Source: Oscillospiraceae bacterium (lineage in GTDB: Bacteria > Bacillota > Clostridia > Oscillospirales > Oscillospiraceae). Taken from it: a DNA stretch of 64,000 nucleotides. Under the pieces are notes generated by a model. It had not been told where the DNA came from. It ran no database searches and worked only from the letters and a program-made list of their open reading frames with translations. Each line of letters begins with the position of its first letter. Positions within the stretch are counted from its first letter, which is position 1. A program made the position numbers and the translations under genes. This document shows, one piece after another, positions 48,726 through 58,762 of this stretch. Where the stretch lies: positions 1-64,000 of the forward strand of contig WRJA01000003.1 in assembly GCA_009782435.1 (NCBI GenBank), written 5' to 3'.

Positions 48726-49166
48726 ATGGCTGACATCAATGAAGTAAAGGAAAAAGCAAAAGGCGCCATAGAGAATGTGGCGGAGATCACGCGCGGATTT
48801 GCCGAAAAGGTGGCGGACACGGCAAAGTTCGCAGCCAAATCGACAAAATTGACCGTCGATATCAGCGCTGAAAAAGACGGCATCAGAAGGGCCTACTCCG
48901 AGATAGGCAAGCATTATTATGAGACGCGCAAGGGCGAAGGGGACGAGATATTAAAAGGTCTGTGTGACAAAATCAGTCTTGCCAAACTGAACATTGAGAA
49001 GCTCGAGGCGGAAAGAAGCGAACTGAAGGACTTGATAAGAAGAGCGAAAGAAGCGGACATTGAAATCGTGCTTGAAGAACCCGACAGCGGCGAAACCGAA
49101 AAACCGGCGGATTCCGAGAGTGAGCATAAAACTGAGTACAGGGATCAATACCGGGATCATTATTGA
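48726..49166 (+). CDS. Hypothetical helical protein conserved-looking in Clostridia
   Basis: ORF with RBS CGGAGGTG; ENVAEITRGFAEKVADTAKFAAKSTKL...GIRRAYSEIGKHYYE. Confidence 0.6.
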   Translation: MADINEVKEKAKGAIENVAEITRGFAEKVADTAKFAAKSTKLTVDISAEKDGIRRAYSEIGKHYYETRKGEGDEILKGLCDKISLAKLNIEKLEAERSELKDLIRRAKEADIEIVLEEPDSGETEKPADSESEHKTEYRDQYRDHY

Positions 49167-49180
49167 CCGCTTAACAATGC

Positions 49181-49202
49181 GCCGGCCGGCAAACCGGCCG
49201 GC
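49181..49202. terminator. Bidirectional stem-loop between convergent genes
   Basis: GCCGGCCGG-CAAA-CCGGCCGGC, perfect 9-bp stem with 4-nt loop. Confidence 0.65.
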
Positions 49203-49209
49203 CTCGGCG

Positions 49210-50142
49210 TCAGGGTACTATGAGCGTTCCCGTTTTGCCCGCCAAGCCGTCTTTGGCTTTCTCGAGCAGGGTTATCAGCGCCCTCCTGCCCGGAGCCGAT
49301 TCGACGAACAAGACGGCGGCCTCCACTTTCGGCAGCATTGAGCCTTTTGCGAAATGCCCCTGCGCGATATACTCACGGGCCTTTGAGGCCGTCATTTCGG
49401 AAAGCCGGATCTCATCCGGTTTTCCGAAATTTATTGCCGCTTTTTCGACGGCGGTCAGAATGATCAAAAAATCGCCGCCTATTTGCTCGGCAAGCCGCTC
49501 GGCGGCGAGATCCTTATCGATGACGGCGGAGACGCCTTTGAGATGATGCCCTTCGCCGACCGTGACCGGTATGCCGCCGCCCCCTGCGGCTATGACCACC
49601 TGTCCTGCGTCGAGCAGAGTTTTAACGGTAGCGATCTCGATTATCTCTTTCGGCGCAGGGCTTGCGATGACCCGCCGCCAACCTCTTCCCGCGTCCTCCG
49701 CCACGGTGACGTTTTTTTCCGCGGCGAGTTTTTTTGCCTCATCTTCGGTCATGAAGGGGCCTATGGGCTTTGTGGGCAAGGCAAAAGCCGGATCGTCGGC
49801 GTCGACCGCGACTTGGGTCAGCAAGGTGTCTACCGGCACGCTCAGACCCCGGTCAAGCAGCTCTTCCCGCAAGGCGTTTTGCAGATCGTAGCCGATGTAG
49901 CCCTGACTCATGGCCACGCAAACCGACAGGGGCATAGTATCGGCGCCGGGCTCGGCGCGTTTGTGATCGGCAAAAGCGTTTTGTATCATTCCGACCTGCG
50001 GCCCGTTGCCGTGACAAATGACCACTTTGTGGCCGTCTTCAATGAGGTCGGCCACGGAGGCGGCTGTTATTTTTACCGCCGCCATCTGTTCGGACAAGCT
50101 GTTGCCCAAAGCGTTCCCGCCGAGCGCCACGACCGCCGTCAT
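49210..50142 (-). CDS. arcC: Carbamate kinase
   Basis: VVALGGNALG, VICHGNGPQVGMIQNA, VIAAGGGGIPVT, DKDLAAERLAEQIGGDFLIILT. Confidence 0.95.
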   Translation of the reverse strand: MTAVVALGGNALGNSLSEQMAAVKITAASVADLIEDGHKVVICHGNGPQVGMIQNAFADHKRAEPGADTMPLSVCVAMSQGYIGYDLQNALREELLDRGLSVPVDTLLTQVAVDADDPAFALPTKPIGPFMTEDEAKKLAAEKNVTVAEDAGRGWRRVIASPAPKEIIEIATVKTLLDAGQVVIAAGGGGIPVTVGEGHHLKGVSAVIDKDLAAERLAEQIGGDFLIILTAVEKAAINFGKPDEIRLSEMTASKAREYIAQGHFAKGSMLPKVEAAVLFVESAPGRRALITLLEKAKDGLAGKTGTLIVP

Positions 50143-51326
50143 ATCGTCAGCCTGCGCGGCGTCGCCGCGCTCTCGAGCTCAAGGAGCGCTTTCGGAGGGT
50201 TTTTCATTTTTGAAAGGAAGATCATTGCCGCGATGATATAGGGCTTATATCCCGCCTGTTTGTAAAGCTTGGTCCTGTAACGGTTGAAAACCGACTCCGC
50301 CACCTCGCCCGATCTGCATGATACCCCTGATATGTCAGCCGGCAGGCAATGGAGGTAAAGAGCTTTTTTATCCCTTGTGAGAGCCATTTTTTCTTCCGTA
50401 CATTCCCATTCGGCATGTTTCGCGTTTTGAGCCAAGAGCTCCTTTTCCAGTTCTTTTATACCATCGAAATCTCCCTCGCCGTACAGCTTTGTGCGTTTTT
50501 CCATCGCGGAAAAAGGCGCCCAGCTTTTCGGATAAACTATATCCGCCCCTTCGAAAGCTTCTTCCATGGAAGATGTTTTTCTGAAGCTGCCGCCGGAATT
50601 TTCGGCATTGCGGGCGGCAGCTTCTTCCGTTTCCGGCATGACCTCATATCCCTGCGGATACGCCAAGACCACATCGGCGCCGAACCGGGTGAAAAGGCTG
50701 ATAACACCCTGAGGCACGGAGAGAGGTTTCCCGTATGAGGGGCTGTAGGCCCACGTCATCGCGAGTTTTTTACCTCTAAGCTTTTCGACGCCGCCGAATT
50801 CATGTATGACGTGCAGCATATCCGCCATCGTCTGCGTCGGATGGTCGACGTCGCATTGAAGGTTAACTGTCACAGGGCGCTCTTTCAGCACGCCCTCCGC
50901 AAACCCTTCGCTTACGGCGCCGGCGACCGTTTTTTGATACGCGTGACCTTTGCCGATGTACATATCGTCGCGGATCCCGATAACATCCGCCATGAAGCTT
51001 ATCATGTTCGCGGTCTCGCGCACGGTTTCGCCGTGGGCGATCTGGCTTTTGCCCTCGTCTAAGTCCTGCACCGCCAGACCGAGCATGTTACAGGCGGAAG
51101 CGAAGGAAAAGCGCGTCCGCGTCGAGTTGTCGCGAAAGATTGAAACAGCAAGCCCGGATCTGAATATCCCGGCTGAGATATTTCTCTCGCGCAGGCTTCG
51201 CAATGCGTCCGCCGTTTCGAAAACGGCTTTCAGTTCATCGTCCGGTTTGTCCGCCGTCAACAAAAAGTCGTTATTATACATTGCTTTAAAATCAAGGGCT
51301 TCAAGGCGTGAGATAATGTCTCTCAT
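50139..51326 (-). CDS. ygeW: Knotted carbamoyltransferase YgeW
   Basis: SIFRDNSTRTRFSFASACNMLGL carbamoyltransferase motif, YgeW-like length and genomic context; 4-bp overlap with arcC. Confidence 0.9.
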   Translation of the reverse strand: MRDIISRLEALDFKAMYNNDFLLTADKPDDELKAVFETADALRSLRERNISAGIFRSGLAVSIFRDNSTRTRFSFASACNMLGLAVQDLDEGKSQIAHGETVRETANMISFMADVIGIRDDMYIGKGHAYQKTVAGAVSEGFAEGVLKERPVTVNLQCDVDHPTQTMADMLHVIHEFGGVEKLRGKKLAMTWAYSPSYGKPLSVPQGVISLFTRFGADVVLAYPQGYEVMPETEEAAARNAENSGGSFRKTSSMEEAFEGADIVYPKSWAPFSAMEKRTKLYGEGDFDGIKELEKELLAQNAKHAEWECTEEKMALTRDKKALYLHCLPADISGVSCRSGEVAESVFNRYRTKLYKQAGYKPYIIAAMIFLSKMKNPPKALLELESAATPRRLTI

Positions 51327-51327
51327 T

Positions 51328-52662
51328 TTATTTCATACCTCCTTGGACTTCATCCGTCTCCCCGGCATAAAGCGGCACGACGGCGGCGTAAAGGGCGGCG
51401 CAGTTGACAAGGTCTTCTTTCCATGTTATCTCATTCGGAGCGTGGGCCTGCGCCTCCGCCCCGGGGCCGAAGCCGATGCACGGTATACCGAAGCGGCCCA
51501 TGATAGAAACGCCGTTAGTCGAAAAGGTCCATTTGTCGATCAACGGGCGCTTTCGGCGTTCTTTTTCCGTTTCCCCGGAGCCTTTCCGCTCATCACCGAA
51601 CAGCTTCCCGTGAGCCGTCTCAAATACCCGCGTCAGCTTGTGGTCCTCCGGAATGACCCATGTCGGGAAATCGCATGGCGCGGGATACACAAGACCTGTC
51701 ATGCTCGGGGCCTCATAAGTGTACAGGCTGACTTCCGCGCCGTATTTTTTGACCGAAGGCAAAGCGCGTATCTCATTTAAAGAGCTGTCTCGGGTTTCGC
51801 CGGAGGTCATGCGCCTGTCGAGCGAAACGGCGCAGGAATCGGCGACGGCGCACCGCGAAGGCGAGGTAAAAAATATCTGCGATACCGTTACGGTCCCGCG
51901 CCCCAAAAAACGCGCTTCCTTCCATTGAGGGTTAAAGCTCTCGTCGAGCATTTTAACAAGTCCTTTTATTCCGGTTTCGGCCGCCGCGTCGTTTTCGTTG
52001 AGCGCGCGGATGTCCCGCAGGATATCCGCCATTTTATAGATCGCGTTGTCGCCTCTCTCGGGCGCGCTGCCGTGACAGGAAACGCCCTTGACGTCAACGC
52101 GTATCTCCATGCGGCCGCGCTGACCGCGGTATATCCCTCCGTCTGTGGGTTCCGTGATAACAGCGAATTCCGGTATCACTTTATCCTCGTTGATTATGTA
52201 CTGCCAGCAGAGTCCGTCGCAGTCCTCCTCTTGGACCGTGGCCGCGACGAGCACCCGGAAACCGGGCGGGATGAGTCCCAGATCTTTCATTATCTTCGCG
52301 CCGTAGACCGACGACACTATGCCGCCTTCCTGGTCGCTCGCGCCTCTGCCGCCTATCTCGCCGGCGTTTTCATAGCCTTTGTAGGGGTCAAAGTTCCAAT
52401 TCGCCGCCTCTCCGACGCCGACGGTGTCTATATGCCCGTCGAAGGCTATTATTCTCTCGCCGGAGCCCATATGACCCAAACAGTTTCCCATGGGATCGAT
52501 CTCAACGCGGTCGAATCCCAGTTTTCGCATTTCCGAGGCGCACCTGTCGATCGCGGCTCTCTCTCCGCAGCTCTCGCTCGGCAGAGATATCAAATCCCGC
52601 AAAAACGCAGTCATTTCCGCCTTATAACTCAAAGCGGCGTCTTTGATCTTTGTGTAATCCAT
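51328..52662 (-). CDS. ygeY: YgeY family selenium metabolism-linked hydrolase (M20-like)
   Basis: [71 protein letters not shown]. Confidence 0.92.
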   Translation of the reverse strand: MDYTKIKDAALSYKAEMTAFLRDLISLPSESCGERAAIDRCASEMRKLGFDRVEIDPMGNCLGHMGSGERIIAFDGHIDTVGVGEAANWNFDPYKGYENAGEIGGRGASDQEGGIVSSVYGAKIMKDLGLIPPGFRVLVAATVQEEDCDGLCWQYIINEDKVIPEFAVITEPTDGGIYRGQRGRMEIRVDVKGVSCHGSAPERGDNAIYKMADILRDIRALNENDAAAETGIKGLVKMLDESFNPQWKEARFLGRGTVTVSQIFFTSPSRCAVADSCAVSLDRRMTSGETRDSSLNEIRALPSVKKYGAEVSLYTYEAPSMTGLVYPAPCDFPTWVIPEDHKLTRVFETAHGKLFGDERKGSGETEKERRKRPLIDKWTFSTNGVSIMGRFGIPCIGFGPGAEAQAHAPNEITWKEDLVNCAALYAAVVPLYAGETDEVQGGMK

Positions 52663-52680
52663 TATTATACCTCCCCGGCG

Positions 52681-55638
52681 TCACCGGAATATGTTCGGAT
52701 AATTTTTTTCGAGCGCCTTGATCACCGTCTCCGCTTCGGTTTCAGGCTGAGAGCTCCCCTGTGAGTTTCCGTCGCCCGGTCTGATCGTCAGTTTTCCGTT
52801 ATCCGAATAAAAACCGGGATTTTTGCTCTTTGAAAACTCCGCTTCGCTCCCGAACAGCGTCAGTTTTTCCTCATAAGGTCTGCCGCTGTAGGGGCAGAAT
52901 ACGGCGCAGTTGCCGCACTCGTTGCACAGATCGTCAATATGCACGATCTGCTTTTTTGAGCCGACCGGAACGCTTATGTTCGCTCTGTTCGGGCAGACTT
53001 CAACGCATATCTCACATACGGCGGCGCAATCCAAGCATTGCTCCGGCCGCCGCCGCTCAAGGGGATCGGTGCATATCAAAGCTCTTTTTTCAAAAACGGA
53101 CCGCTCGTCCGAGGCCACGGGCATTTCACCGGCGCCGCCGCAGCTTATGCCGGATATCGCCGCAACGGCCTTTGCGGCGTCCGCTATCGCCTCGACGACC
53201 GACGAGGGGCCTTTGCGGCCGTCTCCCGCCACATAGACGCGGGGGACCGAACTCTCGAGCGTTTCCGGGTCAACGGCGGCAAAGCCGAGGTCGTCCGTTT
53301 TTATCCCGTTTCGGATGTAAAACTCACTGTCGACATGCTCTCCCGTTGCCGATATGACAAGATCAGCCGGTATTTCCTCCGTTTCGTCCGTCAAAACGGG
53401 CACAAGCCGGCCGAGACCCTCCTCTTTTACCAATACCGTCCTGCGGCAAAAAAGAGAGCCGTTTCTTAAAGCCGCCGGCAAAAGACGCTCTTTGAATTCG
53501 ACGCCTTCCTCCAAAGCCGCCGTCAGCTCCTCCTCGTCCGCCGGCATGTTCCGGCGGTCCCTGCGGTATATGATATAAACGTTTTTGACGCCGGGCAGGC
53601 GTTTCGCGGCCCGCGCCGCGTCCATTGCCGTGTTGCCGCCGCCGACGACGGCAATGCTTTCCGCCGCATACGGCGAAGCGCCGCCGTTTTTGACGGCAAT
53701 GAGAAAATCGACTGCCGGAATGCAATCCCCGCCCTCCAATTTTAAAGGGCTGCGGACGGGAGCGCCTACAGCCAGTATCACGTTTTTACAGCCTTCGGAC
53801 ATGAGTTTTTTTATATCGGTGATCTCTTCGCCGCAGCGTATTTCCGCTCCGGCCGATATTATGAGTTCCGTGTCTTTGTCTATCCTGTCACAGGGGATGC
53901 GAAACTCCGGGATAACCTCCCGGACCAATCCGCCGGGCTTTGCGTTTTTTTCAAACAGCGTGACGCGAAGGCCGGCCCGCGCCGAAAAATAAGCCGCCGC
54001 CAAACCTGCCGGTCCGCCGCCCACCACCGCTGTTTTGTCTCCTTCGGGCGAAAGGGCGGTTTTTTCCGCAAAAAGCGCGTCCGCCGCCTTTTCGGCGCAC
54101 ATGAGTTTAGCCGCCCGGATGTGCACGGGCTCGTCATAATAGTTTCTCACGCACCGGTCCCCGCATCTTTGAGGGCAGATCGTTCCCGTGATGAAAGGCA
54201 GCGGATTTTGCCGGGTTATTATGCGCAGGGCTTGCGAAAAATCCTTTTCCGAGGCGGCTCGAAGATAGGCCGGGATATCCTGACCTATGGGACAGCCCCC
54301 CCGGCAAGGAGCGGTGAAACAATCGAAGAGCGGTATCTTTTTGCCGTTTTTTCTTTCCGGCGCGGATTTCAGGGCTTTTCTGTAATAGGGGTCTTTGATA
54401 CAACCGTCCGCCAATTTGCCGATCGCTTTGACGTCTGTTCCGGTAAATTCTTCGTACCGGCACTTCCGGGCGATCTCTGCGATCTGATAAAGCCTGTCGT
54501 AACCACCCGGTTTTAAGAGCGTGGTCGCCATGGTCACGGGCCGAATACCCGCATTAAAAAGAGCTTTTATATTGTACGCGTCGGCGCCGCCCGAAAAACT
54601 GAGCCTTGTTTCGGGGCCGAGGTCCGAAGCGAGGCGCTTCGCCATCTCCGCCGTCAGAGGAAACAAGGCGCGGCCGGACATATACATCTCATCTGCCGGA
54701 AGCTCTCCCGACCCGGCGCTCACCGGAAAAGTGTTTGAAAGCTTCAGCCCGAATTCAAGACCGAGAGAGGAGGCGGTTTTTTTGAGGCGGCGAAACATCG
54801 GCAAGGCGTCCGAATAATGCAGGTCCCCGTCGAAGTGCTCTCTGCCGAATTTTATGCCGTCATATCCCAAAACATCAAGGCGTTCCCTCACGGTCTCGTA
54901 TCCCAATAAGGTGGGATTTAATTTAACAAAAGTATGCAGCCGCTTTTCCTCAAGCAGATATGTGACTATACGCTCGATCTCGCCGGGAGGGCAGCCGTGG
55001 AGAGTGGATAAGGTGACGCCGGCGCATATCCGGGGGTTTATCGAATCGACCCGCGCGGGGTCTTCTTTGAAGCGATTTTTGAGAATATTTTTGCACTCAT
55101 CAAATATGCCCGTGCCGGTCGCGTCTTTCAGGTCTTCGATGAAGCTGTCTGTTTTTTCGCCCTTGATGCCGGCGAGGTCATATCCCACGGACATATTGAA
55201 CACAAAGCCGTCCGGCCTGCCGAGGCCTGTTTTTTGACTCAAATACCAAAGGGCGCACCAAGCCTTGATATATTCCTCAGCCGCTTGTAAAACGGTGAGT
55301 TCCGTTGACCACTCGCAGTTATATCCCTCGTCGGCGGCTGTGATGCAGGGTCTCGGTATTAAGGCGGCCAGTTCCTCCCCGTCTTTTTCCTGAACGGTTT
55401 TCAGCTCAAAAAACCGCGCGCCCGCGGCATAGGCGGAAATTATGTTTTGAGCGAGCTGGGTATGCGGACCGGCGGCGGGGCCGACAGGCGTTTCCGGCTG
55501 CCCGCCAAAAAGCGGAAGGCTTTTGTCCGGCGCTTTAAACAGTTTCTTAACTCCGAAGATCGAACCGAAACGCGTATATTCGGCTTCCGCTCCGGCTGTC
55601 AGGTTTTCAAAAGGAATGGGGCGCATGATACGGCTCAT
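52681..55638 (-). CDS. ygfK: YgfK-type putative selenate reductase/oxidoreductase with Fe-S and FAD domains
   Basis: IRPIPFENL-type N-terminus, KTAVVGGGPAGLAAAYFSARAG, CDECGNC-type ferredoxin cluster (CNECGNCAVFCPYSGRPYEEKLTLF). Confidence 0.92.
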   Translation of the reverse strand: MSRIMRPIPFENLTAGAEAEYTRFGSIFGVKKLFKAPDKSLPLFGGQPETPVGPAAGPHTQLAQNIISAYAAGARFFELKTVQEKDGEELAALIPRPCITAADEGYNCEWSTELTVLQAAEEYIKAWCALWYLSQKTGLGRPDGFVFNMSVGYDLAGIKGEKTDSFIEDLKDATGTGIFDECKNILKNRFKEDPARVDSINPRICAGVTLSTLHGCPPGEIERIVTYLLEEKRLHTFVKLNPTLLGYETVRERLDVLGYDGIKFGREHFDGDLHYSDALPMFRRLKKTASSLGLEFGLKLSNTFPVSAGSGELPADEMYMSGRALFPLTAEMAKRLASDLGPETRLSFSGGADAYNIKALFNAGIRPVTMATTLLKPGGYDRLYQIAEIARKCRYEEFTGTDVKAIGKLADGCIKDPYYRKALKSAPERKNGKKIPLFDCFTAPCRGGCPIGQDIPAYLRAASEKDFSQALRIITRQNPLPFITGTICPQRCGDRCVRNYYDEPVHIRAAKLMCAEKAADALFAEKTALSPEGDKTAVVGGGPAGLAAAYFSARAGLRVTLFEKNAKPGGLVREVIPEFRIPCDRIDKDTELIISAGAEIRCGEEITDIKKLMSEGCKNVILAVGAPVRSPLKLEGGDCIPAVDFLIAVKNGGASPYAAESIAVVGGGNTAMDAARAAKRLPGVKNVYIIYRRDRRNMPADEEELTAALEEGVEFKERLLPAALRNGSLFCRRTVLVKEEGLGRLVPVLTDETEEIPADLVISATGEHVDSEFYIRNGIKTDDLGFAAVDPETLESSVPRVYVAGDGRKGPSSVVEAIADAAKAVAAISGISCGGAGEMPVASDERSVFEKRALICTDPLERRRPEQCLDCAAVCEICVEVCPNRANISVPVGSKKQIVHIDDLCNECGNCAVFCPYSGRPYEEKLTLFGSEAEFSKSKNPGFYSDNGKLTIRPGDGNSQGSSQPETEAETVIKALEKNYPNIFR

Positions 55639-55662
55639 TTTTTTCTCCCCCGCCCGGGCCGG

Positions 55663-56988
55663 TCAAAACCTCGACCAAAGCTTGGCGGAAATCTCAAGTA
55701 TTTTCGCCCTCATCTCTTCCTCATCGACGCCGACAAGTTCGCGGTCTTTCATTAAAAGACGCCCGTTTACTATTGTCGTGAGGCAGTTTAAGCCCGACAT
55801 GCCGAACATCAAGTGTCCGTTTACAGTGTCAAGGTCGAGCGGAGTGAAGGGTTTCAGGTCCGCGACGATGATATCGGCGGCCGCTCCGGGGGTCAGCGTT
55901 CCCAAGGGCTTGCTGAAAAAACGGCCCGCGGCGGCGGCGTTGTTTTGCAGCAGCATGGCGGCGGCTTCATTAAAAGCCGCGCCGGGCCGGCGCGTGTTAT
56001 GCCGCTGCGACGTCAGCATGGCTCTCATGCTCTCCGGCATGTCGTTTGTAAAAGCGTCCGTGCCCAAGCCGACAAGCACGCCCGAGCCAAACATATCAAG
56101 TACGGGCGCGCAGCCCACCGCGTTGCCCATGTTGGATTGCGGGCAATTTACGACAACGCAGCCGGCTTCGGCGATAAGCCTGAGATCGGCCGCGTTGGCG
56201 TTGACACAGTGGGCGTAAATGGTTTTTTCTCCGGATATGCCGAAGTCGATAAGCCGGCGGACCGGGCTTTTTCCGTAACGTTTGAAAGAATCGATCACGT
56301 CCTCTATTCCTTCGGAAACATGGATATGATAACCCGTACGCTCCGGCCGGGCGAGAACGCAGCGCTCGAGAGTTTTGTCTGAAAGGGTAAAAGACGCGTG
56401 CAGGCCGAACATCGCCTTCGTCATATCGTCGTTTTGTTTTTCCGTGTATGTTATGAAATCGGAGTTTTCACTGATCGCCTCAAGGCACTTCTCCTCGCCG
56501 TTCCTGTCCGATACCTCAAAACAAAGGCAGGAGCGTATGCCGAGTATTTCGGCGACCCGGGCGATCACAAAAAGCGACCCCGGCACGGCAAAATATCCGG
56601 CGTGGTGGTCAAATACGGTCGTGACGCCTTGCTTTATGCAGTCGGTAAGAGCCGCGTAAGCGCTCGCCGCGATATCCTCGTGCGTCAAGAGGCGGTCAAG
56701 CTTCCACCACATGCCTTCGAGCACTTCATAAAAATTCCGCGGGCTGTAACCTTTGACCGGCAGCCCGCGCGCCAATGCGCTGTATATATGCGTGTGCGCG
56801 TTTATAAAGCCCGGCATGATCAAACCGCCATGGGCGTCGACAAATTCGGCGTCGGGATATTTTGCGAAGAGCGCGGGATATTCGCCTGTTTCTTTGATAA
56901 CGTCCCCGTCGGTCACCACCGCGCCGTTTTCGATGAAGACGCCCTCCGGCCCCGGAGAGAAAAGTTTTCCGTTTCCTGTCAGCAGCAT
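55663..56988 (-). CDS. ssnA: Putative aminohydrolase SsnA
   Basis: GLIMPGFINAHTHIYSALARG amidohydrolase motif, ARPERTGYHIHVSEGIEDV, GLGTDAFTNDMPESM; adjacent to ygfK. Confidence 0.92.
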   Translation of the reverse strand: MLLTGNGKLFSPGPEGVFIENGAVVTDGDVIKETGEYPALFAKYPDAEFVDAHGGLIMPGFINAHTHIYSALARGLPVKGYSPRNFYEVLEGMWWKLDRLLTHEDIAASAYAALTDCIKQGVTTVFDHHAGYFAVPGSLFVIARVAEILGIRSCLCFEVSDRNGEEKCLEAISENSDFITYTEKQNDDMTKAMFGLHASFTLSDKTLERCVLARPERTGYHIHVSEGIEDVIDSFKRYGKSPVRRLIDFGISGEKTIYAHCVNANAADLRLIAEAGCVVVNCPQSNMGNAVGCAPVLDMFGSGVLVGLGTDAFTNDMPESMRAMLTSQRHNTRRPGAAFNEAAAMLLQNNAAAAGRFFSKPLGTLTPGAAADIIVADLKPFTPLDLDTVNGHLMFGMSGLNCLTTIVNGRLLMKDRELVGVDEEEMRAKILEISAKLWSRF

Positions 56989-57005
56989 CGGCCTTCTCCG
57001 TTCCT

Positions 57006-58091
57006 TTATTGTACAGCGGCGTTAAAAAACATTATTATCGAAGGGAACAGCATTATCACGCATATCAGTCTGGCAAGCTGCAGCAGCGTGACTTTCGGAG
57101 AATCGGCGCCCAATTCATCCGCGATAAGAGCCATGTCCATGACCCCGCCTGCGGACGAGGCAAAAAGGCAGGTGACGAGATCAAGCTTGGTGAGCTTATG
57201 TATCAAAATACCGAAGGCGAAATTCGAGACAAGCAGAACAACGACCAATATCGCGGACGGTACGATTATGGCGCCGAGGCCCGAGAGCTCTTTTGCGCCT
57301 ATGCCGCTGCCTATCATAATCCCGGCCGATATCTGCACCAGCAAACGAAGCCGGGAAGGGATATATGAAGGCTTGATAAACAGCGTTGAAAGGACTGTTC
57401 CTATCATGGCGCCCACCATCGCGCCCGCCGGCATTCCGGTCATCTCGACCAAAAAACCGCACGGGGCCGCTATGACTAAGGTCCGCAAAAAAGCGAGTGT
57501 TTTTTGCCGGGCGCCGCTGTAAATATCGGCGCCGGCCGGCTCCGCCGAGGAAGCCTTTTCGGACGGATCATGCGCCGGCGGAGTGATGCGGCCGTATTTT
57601 TTGCTGAAAGCGCGCAGGAGCGTCGGCATGACCCCGATCACCATGAGTACGCGCACGGTTTGCAAAACGGTTATTTTCGCGGTATCCGCGCCTATGTCGT
57701 CGGCTATCAGCGCCATGTCCTGTATGCCGCCGGGGGCTGACCCCAAAAGGGCCGTCATAAGGTTCAGCCCCGTAAGCCGGTGTATGCCGAAGCCCAAAGC
57801 AAGGTTGAGCATGAGCATGCCGAATACGAGCAATACGGCGGGAAAAAGTATGGTATAAAGACTTGTCACATCTTTTTTTGTCATTTTGGCGCCGACCATG
57901 GTCCCCGCCAAAATACGTATGACCGGGCGCGCGGCGTCGTGAAAAAACACATTTCCCGTGACCGCGTTCAGCGCCGACACGAAGATCATGGTGCCGAGAA
58001 GCGGGCCGGCGGGGACCTTAAGCTTTGTGAAAACGACCGATCCGAGAGCTGCGGCGGCTAATGTTAAGATGATCGAGAAAAGAATATCCAT
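57006..58091 (-). CDS. AbrB family (ammonia monooxygenase-like) membrane transporter with internal duplication
   Basis: Repeated halves: GSAPGGIQDMALIADDIGADTAKITVLQTVRVLMV and ASSAGGVMDMALIADELGADSPKVTLLQLARLICV; start MDILFSII preferred. Confidence 0.87.
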   Translation of the reverse strand: MDILFSIILTLAAAALGSVVFTKLKVPAGPLLGTMIFVSALNAVTGNVFFHDAARPVIRILAGTMVGAKMTKKDVTSLYTILFPAVLLVFGMLMLNLALGFGIHRLTGLNLMTALLGSAPGGIQDMALIADDIGADTAKITVLQTVRVLMVIGVMPTLLRAFSKKYGRITPPAHDPSEKASSAEPAGADIYSGARQKTLAFLRTLVIAAPCGFLVEMTGMPAGAMVGAMIGTVLSTLFIKPSYIPSRLRLLVQISAGIMIGSGIGAKELSGLGAIIVPSAILVVVLLVSNFAFGILIHKLTKLDLVTCLFASSAGGVMDMALIADELGADSPKVTLLQLARLICVIMLFPSIIMFFNAAVQ

Positions 58092-58127
58092 TGACAAATG
58101 TCCGTCCCTTTTTGCGTATCCTTGCCG

Positions 58128-58161
58128 GAACACCCTCCCTTTAAAGCAAAGGAGGGTGTTC
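58128..58161 (-). terminator. Intercistronic stem-loop between TRAP small permease and AbrB-type gene
   Basis: GAACACCCTCC-12 nt-GGAGGGTGTTC, perfect 11-bp stem; no T-tract. Confidence 0.55.
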
Positions 58162-58211
58162 GGCCGCAGGCCGCGTTTGAGATTTCTGTAACGGCTTTAC
58201 CGCGGAAGGCG

Positions 58212-58742
58212 TTATGACCAGTCTTTTTGTATCTCGTCGGCAAAATCCCTGTTGAAGATAGCGATCACGCTTCGGATCACATCAAAGAAGATGGCGACGG
58301 TAAAAAGGAACATCGTGATCGCCATGATCCAAAAGAAAGGGAAAACCGCAAATTTTAAAAGGCCGGTCGTATAATTGGCTTCGAAGGCTTGGTTTGCCTG
58401 CCTGATCGCCGCGTAACCCAAGTATCCGGCGATCACGGCGGAGAGCAAACCGGTAAACGAATAGGCGGCGAAGCGCAGTTTTTGCGGCATCAGCCTGATG
58501 ATCATCGTGATGTGGACATGACCGCGCTCCGATTGGCAGTAGGCGAATGATGCGAAAACAGACGCCATAAGCGCGTACTGCACGATCTCATACGCGCCCG
58601 GTATGGGTGAATTGAGCAGCTTGCGCAGGGTGACGTCCGCCACTATCAAGAGCATGATGGCGAAGAAACCCGCGTAAGTTATAACGCTTATTAAGGTGGT
58701 GGCCCGCTTGAGCCAAGTTCCGGCGTTTTTTATCGCGTTCAT
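58212..58742 (-). CDS. dctQ: TRAP transporter small permease (DctQ-like)
   Basis: Four TM; VADVTLRKLLNSPIPGAYEIVQYALMASVF. Confidence 0.9.
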   Translation of the reverse strand: MNAIKNAGTWLKRATTLISVITYAGFFAIMLLIVADVTLRKLLNSPIPGAYEIVQYALMASVFASFAYCQSERGHVHITMIIRLMPQKLRFAAYSFTGLLSAVIAGYLGYAAIRQANQAFEANYTTGLLKFAVFPFFWIMAITMFLFTVAIFFDVIRSVIAIFNRDFADEIQKDWS

Positions 58743-58762
58743 TTATATATTCCTCCTTCCCG

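Noticed and set aside
51328-55638. Selenocysteine (in-frame TGA) in the selenium-linked genes
   Set aside because: All cluster ORFs are uninterrupted and of expected length; no need to invoke UGA readthrough.
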